Below, in pieces: positions 29,040-35,648 of a stretch of DNA of 35,648 bases. Each line of letters begins with the position of its first letter. Position 1 is the first letter of the stretch. The notes beneath the pieces were generated by a model. That model was not told the origin of the DNA and did no database searches. It saw only the letters and a program-made list of their open reading frames with translations. Origin of the DNA: Thermoflexus hugenholtzii JAD2. Lineage in GTDB: Bacteria > Pseudomonadota > Gammaproteobacteria > Burkholderiales > Burkholderiaceae. The position numbers and the translations under genes are program-made. The stretch is from the NCBI GenBank assembly GCA_943325205.2, contig CALPOM020000009.1:1-35648 (forward strand), read 5' to 3'.

Positions 29040-29816
29040 ATGCAAGAAAATTTAATCTTGATGGAAAAACATGGACGTGTAAGGCTTCTCCAAATCAATC
29101 GTCCCCAGGCTATGAATGCCTTATCACCAGAATTGATGTTGCAACTAGCAAAGTTACTAGAGGAGTTTGAGACGGATCCTGAAGTAGGTGCTGTAGTGCT
29201 TACCGGGAACGAAAAGGCTTTTGCGGCAGGTGCAGATATCAAGGCGATGAAAGACTGGAGTTACATGGATGTCTATCAAGCAGATTTTGTGACGAGTACC
29301 TGGGAGCGCATCGCTACTTTTAGAAAGCCGGTGATTGCTGCTGTTGCTGGTTTTGCCTTAGGAGGGGGGTGTGAGTTAGCAATGATGTGTGATTTTATTT
29401 TAGCCGCTGAAAATGCCAAATTTGGACAACCCGAAATCACTATTGGGACTATTCCTGGCGCTGGTGGCACGCAGCGTTTGGCGAGATTTGTTGGGAAGTC
29501 AAAGGCGATGGAGATGGTCTTAACTGGCCGCATGATGTTGGCTGCAGAAGCAGAGCGGTGTGGCTTAGTGAGTAGAGTACTCCCGATTGCTGAATTATTA
29601 CCTGAGGCCTTACTGGTTGCTCAGAAGATGACTGAATTATCAAGTCCGATTTTAATGATGGCCAAAGAGTCGGTAAACCGCGCGTTTGAAGTTTCATTAG
29701 AAGAGGGTATTCGATTTGAGCGGCGCCTTTTTCACTCCAGTTTCGCTACAGAGGATCAGAAAGAGGGTATGGCCGCATTTGTAGAAAAGCGCAAGCCTGC
29801 GTTTAAGAATCGTTAG
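29040..29816 (+). CDS. Enoyl-CoA hydratase (crotonase family)
   Basis: A 258-residue crotonase-fold enzyme that hydrates trans-2-enoyl-CoA in fatty-acid or amino-acid breakdown. The oxyanion-hole segments are FAAGADIKAM and ALGGGCELAM. Both catalytic glutamates are present, Glu112 (GGCELA) and Glu132 (GQPEI), 20 residues apart as in mitochondrial short-chain enoyl-CoA hydratase, so true hydratase activity is likely. AGGAG at 29030-29034 precedes the ATG by 5 bases. It stands alone between gaps of 170 and about 200 bases. The exact acyl chain cannot be told. Confidence 0.93.
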   Translation: MQENLILMEKHGRVRLLQINRPQAMNALSPELMLQLAKLLEEFETDPEVGAVVLTGNEKAFAAGADIKAMKDWSYMDVYQADFVTSTWERIATFRKPVIAAVAGFALGGGCELAMMCDFILAAENAKFGQPEITIGTIPGAGGTQRLARFVGKSKAMEMVLTGRMMLAAEAERCGLVSRVLPIAELLPEALLVAQKMTELSSPILMMAKESVNRAFEVSLEEGIRFERRLFHSSFATEDQKEGMAAFVEKRKPAFKNR

Positions 29817-30019
29817 TCTTTAGAAATTTATTAAAACGTATAGAGATAATTTTGGCTGCAGAGAATCAATAGCGTTTATAAAAGACCTATACTTAAATAC
29901 TTAGTCATTCAATTAGCGGATAAGCAATTAATACTTGATGAGTTTTTTGCTTACTTGTTTTGGGAATATCGATTAATTAAATGACATTTTGTAAAGAGTT
30001 AATATTATTGGAGACTAAT

Positions 30020-30976
30020 ATGCATTGGCTAAAGCTATTTATAATTTTGTGGATTCCACTTTCGGGAATAGTTTTTTCTCAGGATTTCCCAAATAAACCA
30101 GTTCGGGTTGTTGTACCTTTCCCTCCGGGCGGAGGTGGGGATGTTTTAATGCGACCGCTTAGTAAAAGATTGTCTGAAATATTAGGACAATCAATCGTAA
30201 TTGATAACAAACCGGGTGCAAATGGCAATATTGGCGCAGCTTATGTTGCTAAAGCTTTACCTGATGGTTATACATTATTGCTCGGTAACAGCTCTATCCC
30301 AATTAGTGTTGGTCTATATAACCAATTGGGATACGACCCCTTAAAAGAACTTAGCATGATTGGATTAGTTGGTATTGCGCCAAGTACGCTTGTTTCTAAC
30401 CCTGCATTTTCTCCAAAGACGATGTCAGAATTAATCTTATATGCAAAAAACAATCCTGGTAGGGTTAACTATGCCTCTGCTGGCTCTGGTAGCACTCCAC
30501 ACCTTGCTATTGAGATGTTAAAGATGGTAACTGGAACCAACTTTACACATGTGCCTTATAAAGGGGGCGGCCCTGCCGTAGCAGCGGTTCTTGGCGGAGA
30601 GGTGCAAATTTTAGTCACGAATACCTCAACAATCCTAACTCAAGTGCAAGCTGGTAAATTGCACCCGATTGCAGTTACTAGCTTGAAGCGCTCGCCAATC
30701 ATGGCTAATGTTCCAACTATGGCAGAGACAATACCTGGTTTTGAGATAAAGACCTGGTACGGCTTAATGGGGCCAGCCAATATTCCAAAAGAAATAATAC
30801 TGCGTTTAAATCAAGTAATTGTGCAAGCGGTAAACACGCCTGAGTTAAAAAACCAGTTGGTTCAAATGGGTTACGAACCAGAGAGTTCAAGTCCGGAAAT
30901 ATTGTCGAAGTTGCTAAAAGACGATATTGTGCAGTGGGGGCAGGTTGTGCGTGCTTCTGGGGCTAAGGTGGATTAA
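30020..30976 (+). CDS. Bug/TctC-family tripartite tricarboxylate transporter binding protein
   Basis: Periplasmic solute-binding protein of the Bordetella uptake gene family, which is greatly expanded in Burkholderiales. A signal peptide of about 20 residues ends VFS before QDFPNKPVRVVVPF. The family loop reads PFPPGGGGD, with Gly where Thr is usual. Further hallmarks are NKPGANGNIGAAYVAK, PDGYTLLL, VPYKGGGPAVAAVLGG and GKLHPIAVTS. I chose ATG 30020 because GGAG at 30010-30013 is 6 bases upstream; ATG 29981 would add 13 residues before the signal peptide. No TctA/TctB membrane genes are nearby, as is common for orphan Bug proteins. Likely ligands are carboxylates; the exact one is unknown. 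Confidence 0.92.
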   Translation: MHWLKLFIILWIPLSGIVFSQDFPNKPVRVVVPFPPGGGGDVLMRPLSKRLSEILGQSIVIDNKPGANGNIGAAYVAKALPDGYTLLLGNSSIPISVGLYNQLGYDPLKELSMIGLVGIAPSTLVSNPAFSPKTMSELILYAKNNPGRVNYASAGSGSTPHLAIEMLKMVTGTNFTHVPYKGGGPAVAAVLGGEVQILVTNTSTILTQVQAGKLHPIAVTSLKRSPIMANVPTMAETIPGFEIKTWYGLMGPANIPKEIILRLNQVIVQAVNTPELKNQLVQMGYEPESSSPEILSKLLKDDIVQWGQVVRASGAKVD

Positions 30977-30989
30977 TGAAGTGTTTTAC

Positions 30990-31862
30990 CTAAAAGCCAT
31001 ATAGTTTTGAGGGATTATCTACTAAAATCAAATGTTGGATAGCTGGGTCTGTCGTCCATTCTTCAATTTGGCTGCATAGTTTGCCATCATCCGGCATTGG
31101 TGTTCCTGGTTCCATATTGACATGTGGCCAGTCGGTTCCCCATACGAGTCGGGTCGGTGCTGCCTCAATTAAGGCCTTTGCAAATGGGTTAATGTCACGA
31201 TAATTGAGATCTTTGGAGGTTCTATATGGTGCTGAAAGTTTTGACCATGCTTTGCCAGTTTGTAAGAAATGCAGGAGGGATCTAAATCCAGGGGCAGAGA
31301 TTCCTTTTTCAATAATTGGCCGCCCCATATGATCAATCACGACATCGATTGGAAAATCCTTAAAGGTTTCTGAGATATTAGAGAACTTTTCAATATCTAA
31401 GAGAAACTGGGTGTGCCAGCCATATTGTTTGACGCGCTCTCCCAAACGTTTCGCCGCATCTAGGGACATACCAATTTGATTCACTAAATTACAACGAAAT
31501 CCTCGCACACCGCCGGCATGAAGACGTTCAAGTTCAGCATCAGTAATGTTTTCAGTCATCAGACCAATGGCGCGAAAACGATCTGGAGCAGTTGCAATTA
31601 AGTCTAAAGCTAAGGAGTTATCTAGGCCATAAACATTCGCATGTACGATCACAGCCCGATCGATGCCAAGAGTTTTTAGAACACGCAAGTAGTCATTCAC
31701 CGTAACTGCAGGGGGAAGGTAAGCCGGTTGATCCATCATCGGATATTGTGCGATATGATCAAAAATATGACTATGACAATCAGTTGCATTTGGTGGCAAT
31801 TGAAAGTTTGGCTTGCTTGTATTTGGATTAGGCTGTGGATTTTGAAATGGTAAATTATTCAT
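30990..31862 (-). CDS. Amidohydrolase family 2 protein, LigI-like
   Basis: A 290-residue TIM-barrel hydrolase of the amidohydrolase_2 family. The first metal motif DCHSH supplies His30 and His32; VIDHMGRP is the mid-barrel His region, and VWGTDWPH carries Asp244 at the end of the last strands. The overall layout resembles 2-pyrone-4,6-dicarboxylate lactonase (LigI) and related lactonases, but the substrate cannot be assigned. The N-terminal 20 residues are Asn/Pro rich. It converges with the Bug-protein gene, leaving 13 bases between the stop codons. Such pairs often belong to uptake and breakdown of organic acids, which is inference here. Confidence 0.88.
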   Translation of the reverse strand: MNNLPFQNPQPNPNTSKPNFQLPPNATDCHSHIFDHIAQYPMMDQPAYLPPAVTVNDYLRVLKTLGIDRAVIVHANVYGLDNSLALDLIATAPDRFRAIGLMTENITDAELERLHAGGVRGFRCNLVNQIGMSLDAAKRLGERVKQYGWHTQFLLDIEKFSNISETFKDFPIDVVIDHMGRPIIEKGISAPGFRSLLHFLQTGKAWSKLSAPYRTSKDLNYRDINPFAKALIEAAPTRLVWGTDWPHVNMEPGTPMPDDGKLCSQIEEWTTDPAIQHLILVDNPSKLYGF

Positions 31863-31892
31863 TAATTGAGGCTTTTAAATAGTGATTTGAGG

Positions 31893-32300
31893 TTACTTTT
31901 GGATTCCATTATCCACCGAAACTGCCTGGGCCAGCAATTTCTTGTTAAGTAATAAAACTTGCTTATCCTTACTAACTAGTCGACAAGGAGCCTTTAAGAT
32001 AGCTAGATCAATAAACATTTGATCATCTGGATCTGAGCAACGTATAGTAGAGGTTGGAATATAACTTTCTTGCAAATAAAAAGCCTGCTGTATTTGATGA
32101 ATTATTTCATGGACATGTTCTGGGCTTAATTGAAATTGAGGACGCAAAAGGACTGCATGATATTCAGCAAGTATGGGTGGACTTACCCAAAAATCGAGGG
32201 TTTTATTTTGCAAGGCATATTGAAGGTCTGCCACCTGTTGATCTTTAAAGTAGAGTAAATCCAGGAGGATATTTGTATCAAGCACGACACGTGGATTCAT
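31893..32300 (-). CDS. PIN-domain putative toxin without visible antitoxin
   Basis: A 135-residue PIN-domain protein of the type annotated as toxin component of putative toxin-antitoxin systems. The acidic active-site set is Asp8 (VLDTNILLD), Glu46 (ILAEYHAVL), Asp90/Asp92/Asp93 and Asp98 (CSDPDDQMFIDLA), so ribonuclease activity is plausible. No antitoxin frame is seen: 70 bases separate it from rnr upstream and 30 from the amidohydrolase gene downstream. It is possibly co-transcribed with the amidohydrolase. It may be a solitary nuclease and not a toxin. Confidence 0.88.
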   Translation of the reverse strand: MNPRVVLDTNILLDLLYFKDQQVADLQYALQNKTLDFWVSPPILAEYHAVLLRPQFQLSPEHVHEIIHQIQQAFYLQESYIPTSTIRCSDPDDQMFIDLAILKAPCRLVSKDKQVLLLNKKLLAQAVSVDNGIQK

Positions 32301-32370
32301 GAATTTCTTATTAAATGAGTTAAATTAGCATATCAATGAATTATTCATCAATTAATCTACTACTGCATAC

Positions 32371-34725
32371 ATGATAAAACCTAGTAATCCCCTAAAAGAA
32401 AAAAAAGAAGATCGCCTTGGTACTGTTCAGGGTCATCGAGATGGTTTTGGTTTTGTAATTCCTGACGATGGTCAATTAGATATTTTTTTATCTGAGCGCG
32501 AGATGACGCGTGTGATGCATGGTGATCGAGTTTTAGTCAAAGTTTTAGGCACGGATCGCCGCGGACGACCCGAGGGACAAATTACTGAAGTCATTGAGCG
32601 TGCCAATCGACAGGTTATTGGTAGATTACTCAATGAAAATGGGGTATTAATTGTCGCCCCAGAGGATAAGCGAATCTCGCACGATATTCTGATACCTCCT
32701 AAAGCACATTTAAATGCTAAGTTAGGTCAGGTTGTTAGTGTTGAGATTGTTGATTATCCAGATAGTTATCGTCAAGCCGTTGGGCGGGTTGTTGAGATTT
32801 TGGGAGAAATTGATGATCCTGGCATGGAGATCGAGATTGCGGTCCGAAAATATGGTGTGCCCCACGAGTTTTCACCTGCCACTATCAAAGAGGCTGCGGC
32901 TCTTGCCGATGAAGTGCGAGAAGAGGACTTAGAAGGACGCGTAGATTTACGGGATATTCCATTAGTAACCATTGACGGTGAGGATGCCAGAGACTTTGAT
33001 GACGCTGTATATTGTGAGCCTACAACCTTTGATGGTCATAAAGCCTGGCGCTTATTAGTTGCGATAGCGGACGTTGCGCATTATGTTCGTCCTGGCCACC
33101 CTTTAGACTCAGATGCGATGCGGCGAGGAACCTCGGTATATTTTCCAAGACGGGTTATTCCGATGTTGCCTGAGAAAATTTCTAATGGCTTATGCTCATT
33201 AAAACCCAATGTTGATCGGTTGTGTATGGTTTGTGACGCCGTGATTGATAGCAAAGGGATAGTCCAAGCATATCAATTTTATCCAGCTGTTATGCACTCG
33301 GCACAACGTTTTACCTACAATATTGTATGGGAAATCTTGAGTAATTCAAATGGGCCTGAAGCGGCTAAATATGCCAAGCAGCGAGGACTTTTAAATAATT
33401 TATACAAACTCTTTGGGGTTTTAAAGAGTTCTCGGGAGAAGCGTGGAGCGATCGATTTTGATACTACGGAGACCCAGATTATTAGTAATGAGTTCGGTAA
33501 AATTGAGCGTATTGAGCCTCGAACTCGAAATGATGCACACCGTTTAATTGAAGAATGCATGTTAGTTGCCAATGTTTGCGCTGCGAACTTTATTGGTTTG
33601 AAAAATCATACTAGTTTATTTAGGGTACATGGTGAGCCAACCATCGAGAAAGTCAATGCGTTAAGAGAGGTTTTACGCTCAGTTGGCCTCAGTTTAGAAG
33701 GGGGAACTAAACCACACCCGATCGATTACGCGCGCTTGATACAAAGTATAAAGGCTAGGCCTGACGCGGCGATGTTGCAAACGGTGATTCTACGTTCGAT
33801 GCAGCAAGCGGTCTATCAGCCCGAGAATTTGGGGCATTTTGGTTTATCTTATCCAGCGTATGCGCACTTTACTAGCCCAATTCGGCGTTATCCAGACTTA
33901 TTAGTACACAGGACAATTAAAGCCCTTTTAACAAAAAGTGTTTATAAGCCAGCAATTCCGGAAGACGTGCCACTTAATTTAGCGATGCCAAAAAATGGGC
34001 CTGGAAGGGTAAATGCGGCGTTAGTTAAAAAGCAGATTGCTGGTGATGAAGCTCAGAGTAATAGGCTTATCCCAAAAAGTAGTGCAAAGAAATCGGTTAG
34101 TGACGGTGTGGTAACTGCAACTTGGGCACAGCTTGGGGTTCATAGTTCTGCAAATGAGCGAAGGGCTGATGAAGCCTCGCGAGATGTGGAGACTTGGCTC
34201 AAATGTTACTTCATGCGTGATCGTCTAGGGCAAGAGTTTGCAGGCACGATTACTGGTGCGACCACTTTTGGCCTCTTTATTCAGTTGGAGACTTTATATG
34301 TTGAGGGTCTGATTCATATATCTGAATTAGGCGGAGATTATTACCAGTATGACGAAACTCGCCAAGAGTTAAGGGGCGAGCGAACAGGTATTCGATATCG
34401 GTTAGGTGATCGGGTACATGTCTTAGTCAGTCGGGTTGATTTAGACGCTCGTAAGATCGAATTTAGTTTAGTAAAAAATAGTCAAGATCGAGGCCGGTTT
34501 ACTTCACCTGAAACGATGGATGATTTAGGTAAGCCTAATAAAAAAGCTGCTTCTAAGCATACTAGGCCGCCCGAAAAAGCACCGCAGCTTGGTCGCTCAT
34601 CGAGTTCAAAAAAAACTGTAGCTGCAAAAGCGGGTAATAAGCCTAAAAGAAAGAGTAACGCCAAGGGCGTGAGTGAGAAGCCGGTAGCGCTTGTTGGTAG
34701 TAAGAAATCTCGGAGTAGGCGTTAA
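32371..34725 (+). CDS. rnr: Ribonuclease R
   Basis: Processive 3'-5' exoribonuclease (RNB family) that degrades structured RNA. Order: cold-shock/OB domains from about residue 15 ([18 protein letters not shown]), then the RNB catalytic domain with Asp202, Asp208, Asp210 and Asp211 ([10 protein letters not shown]), an S1 domain near residues 625-705 ([15 protein letters not shown]) and a Lys/Arg/Ser-rich tail of about 65 residues. Compared with E. coli, the catalytic Asp cluster lies about 70 residues earlier, so the N-terminal winged-helix region is missing. About 40 extra residues sit between the RNB end ([10 protein letters not shown]) and [12 protein letters not shown]. The start is bounded by an in-frame TAA at 32353. 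The stop overlaps the rlmB start (TAATG). Confidence 0.96.
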   Translation: MIKPSNPLKEKKEDRLGTVQGHRDGFGFVIPDDGQLDIFLSEREMTRVMHGDRVLVKVLGTDRRGRPEGQITEVIERANRQVIGRLLNENGVLIVAPEDKRISHDILIPPKAHLNAKLGQVVSVEIVDYPDSYRQAVGRVVEILGEIDDPGMEIEIAVRKYGVPHEFSPATIKEAAALADEVREEDLEGRVDLRDIPLVTIDGEDARDFDDAVYCEPTTFDGHKAWRLLVAIADVAHYVRPGHPLDSDAMRRGTSVYFPRRVIPMLPEKISNGLCSLKPNVDRLCMVCDAVIDSKGIVQAYQFYPAVMHSAQRFTYNIVWEILSNSNGPEAAKYAKQRGLLNNLYKLFGVLKSSREKRGAIDFDTTETQIISNEFGKIERIEPRTRNDAHRLIEECMLVANVCAANFIGLKNHTSLFRVHGEPTIEKVNALREVLRSVGLSLEGGTKPHPIDYARLIQSIKARPDAAMLQTVILRSMQQAVYQPENLGHFGLSYPAYAHFTSPIRRYPDLLVHRTIKALLTKSVYKPAIPEDVPLNLAMPKNGPGRVNAALVKKQIAGDEAQSNRLIPKSSAKKSVSDGVVTATWAQLGVHSSANERRADEASRDVETWLKCYFMRDRLGQEFAGTITGATTFGLFIQLETLYVEGLIHISELGGDYYQYDETRQELRGERTGIRYRLGDRVHVLVSRVDLDARKIEFSLVKNSQDRGRFTSPETMDDLGKPNKKAASKHTRPPEKAPQLGRSSSSKKTVAAKAGNKPKRKSNAKGVSEKPVALVGSKKSRSRR

Positions 34726-35492
34726 TGGGACAGCAAATACTCGTTGGATTTCATGCAGTCATTGCTCGAATTCGTCAGGCGCCTGAGAGTTTAACGACAG
34801 TCTATTATGATTTTTCGAGGCGCGATCGTCGGATGAAGGATTTTATTGAATCTGCTCAGTCTGTATTAGGTCGTCGCTTGCATCAAGCTGATTCAGCCCG
34901 CTTGCGCCAGCTTGCTGGGCACGATCGTCACCAGGGTGTTCTAGCGTTTGCTGAGCCAGCTGCTATAGCCAGGACAATTCCAGAACTATTAGATAGCTTA
35001 GGGAAAATTCCGCCCTTACTCTTGATTTTAGATGGTGTGACAGATCCGCATAATTTAGGAGCGTGTCTTCGCGTGGCTGACGGTGCGGGTGCACACGCGA
35101 TTATTGTTCCTAAGGATCGGTCTGCACAGTTAAATACTACGGTGAGTAAGGTTGCCAGTGGAGCGGCTGAGACGATGCCTTTTGTGGCTGTAACTAATTT
35201 GGCACGTGCGATGCGGGAGTTACAAGATGCAGGTGTTTGGGTCGTTGGAACTACCGAGGATGCCCAAAAAACAATTTATGATATTGATTTAACGGTTCCC
35301 ATTGCCATAGTGATGGGTGCCGAGGGTGAAGGGATGAGGCGTTTAACCAAAGAGACATGTGATGAATTAGTCAGCATACCCATGCACGGCGGAGTTGAGA
35401 GTCTGAATGTTTCTGTGGCGAGTGGTGTTTGTTTATATGAAGTTGCACGACAACGTATCGCTTTGGGTGTGTTACGGGTTCAACAGAAATAG
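34725..35492 (+). CDS. rlmB: 23S rRNA (guanosine-2251-2'-O)-methyltransferase
   Basis: SPOUT-class (TrmH) methyltransferase acting on G2251 in the peptidyl-transferase P loop. An N-terminal L30e-like substrate domain (about residues 1-75) includes the [15 protein letters not shown] segment. The SPOUT knot domain shows [32 protein letters not shown] and the C-terminal [14 protein letters not shown]. Length, 255, is usual. Its ATG overlaps the rnr stop by one base, so it is coupled with RNase R, the order also seen in E. coli. Confidence 0.96.
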   Translation: MGQQILVGFHAVIARIRQAPESLTTVYYDFSRRDRRMKDFIESAQSVLGRRLHQADSARLRQLAGHDRHQGVLAFAEPAAIARTIPELLDSLGKIPPLLLILDGVTDPHNLGACLRVADGAGAHAIIVPKDRSAQLNTTVSKVASGAAETMPFVAVTNLARAMRELQDAGVWVVGTTEDAQKTIYDIDLTVPIAIVMGAEGEGMRRLTKETCDELVSIPMHGGVESLNVSVASGVCLYEVARQRIALGVLRVQQK

Positions 35493-35527
35493 TCATTCAG
35501 AGACTGTGATTGCAGCAGAATAATTTT

Positions 35528-35648
35528 TTATGCAGTTTTTAGCAATTCAAGCAGTTGATCAATATCTTTACTAAACTGAGCAATACCTTCGGCTAATTTT
35601 TCGCGCGCCATGGGGTCAGATTGCATAGCTAAATTAAAACTCTCGGCA
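35528..35648 (-). CDS. tal: Transaldolase, C-terminal fragment
   Basis: A minus-strand frame enters from beyond the window end and stops at TAA (35530-35528). The 39 visible residues include ESFNLAMQSDPMAREKLAEG followed by IAQFSKDIDQLLELLKTA. The EDAMA/SDPMA-x-EKLAEGI-x-F-x-D pattern is the end of class-I transaldolases of the TalB type, an enzyme of the non-oxidative pentose phosphate pathway. It converges with rlmB across 35 bases without an obvious terminator. The active site lies outside the window, so the call rests on this tail alone. Confidence 0.75.
   Translation of the reverse strand, partial: AESFNLAMQSDPMAREKLAEGIAQFSKDIDQLLELLKTA

Noticed and set aside
29921-29953. Inverted repeat TAAGCAA/TTGCTTA before the Bug-protein gene
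   Set aside because: Seven pairs with a 19-base loop in A/T-rich DNA and no T run after it; likely chance and too weak to call a terminator.
32301-32370. Possible antitoxin gene beside the PIN protein
   Set aside because: Only 70 bases, with no start codon plus frame long enough for an antitoxin on either strand.

Overview
The window is a gene-dense stretch of bacterial chromosome, rich in A/T and in TTA leucine codons. It is most likely from Burkholderiales, close to Polynucleobacter or another small-genome freshwater relative. This rests on three points: the order surE-pcm-nlpD, then exonuclease-rlmD; the order ndk-rlmN-ispG-hisS-yfgM-bamB-der-hfq-hflX-hflK-hflC-hisZ-purA, in which hisZ beside purA is typical of Betaproteobacteria; and a Bug/TctC-type binding protein. 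The genus is an inference and was not tested.

Layout. 1-5562: an AddAB-type double-strand-break repair pair (the B-like subunit is cut by the window start). 5684-5818: the SRP RNA gene ffs on the minus strand, head to head with dnaX. 5818-8560: dnaX-ybaB-recR. 8674-13273: surE, pcm, an NlpD-like lipoprotein, a PolB-like 3'-5' exonuclease and rlmD, ended by a bidirectional terminator. 13357-14055 (minus): a Bax-inhibitor-1-like membrane protein. 14272-21770: ndk, rlmN, ispG, hisS, yfgM, bamB, der. 21771-22162: the only gap over 300 bases, A/T rich, with a candidate promoter. 22163-28869: hfq, hflX, hflK, hflC, hisZ, purA and a 56-residue lipoprotein. 29040-32300: a more accessory segment with an enoyl-CoA hydratase, a tricarboxylate-type binding protein, an amidohydrolase and a solitary PIN-domain protein. 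32371-35492: rnr and rlmB. 35528-end (minus): the C-terminus of transaldolase.

Most genes are housekeeping, in tightly packed operons with short gaps or ATGA/TAATG overlaps. Themes are DNA repair and replication (AddAB, DnaX, YbaB, RecR), RNA modification and decay (RlmD, RlmN, RlmB, RNase R, Hfq), envelope assembly (BamB, YfgM, NlpD-like, HflKC) and biosynthesis (IspG, HisS, HisZ, PurA).

I see no CRISPR array, prophage, insertion sequence, tRNA or rRNA, and no clear new multi-gene system. The points most worth a second look are local. hflX coding homology extends upstream with no canonical start codon. The NlpD-like protein carries a strict 13-unit tetrapeptide repeat instead of a LysM domain. 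rpoS is absent after nlpD, and pilF/rodZ are absent between rlmN and ispG. dnaX has an A7 slippery run placed where a gamma-like short form could arise. HflK has an unusual N-terminus.
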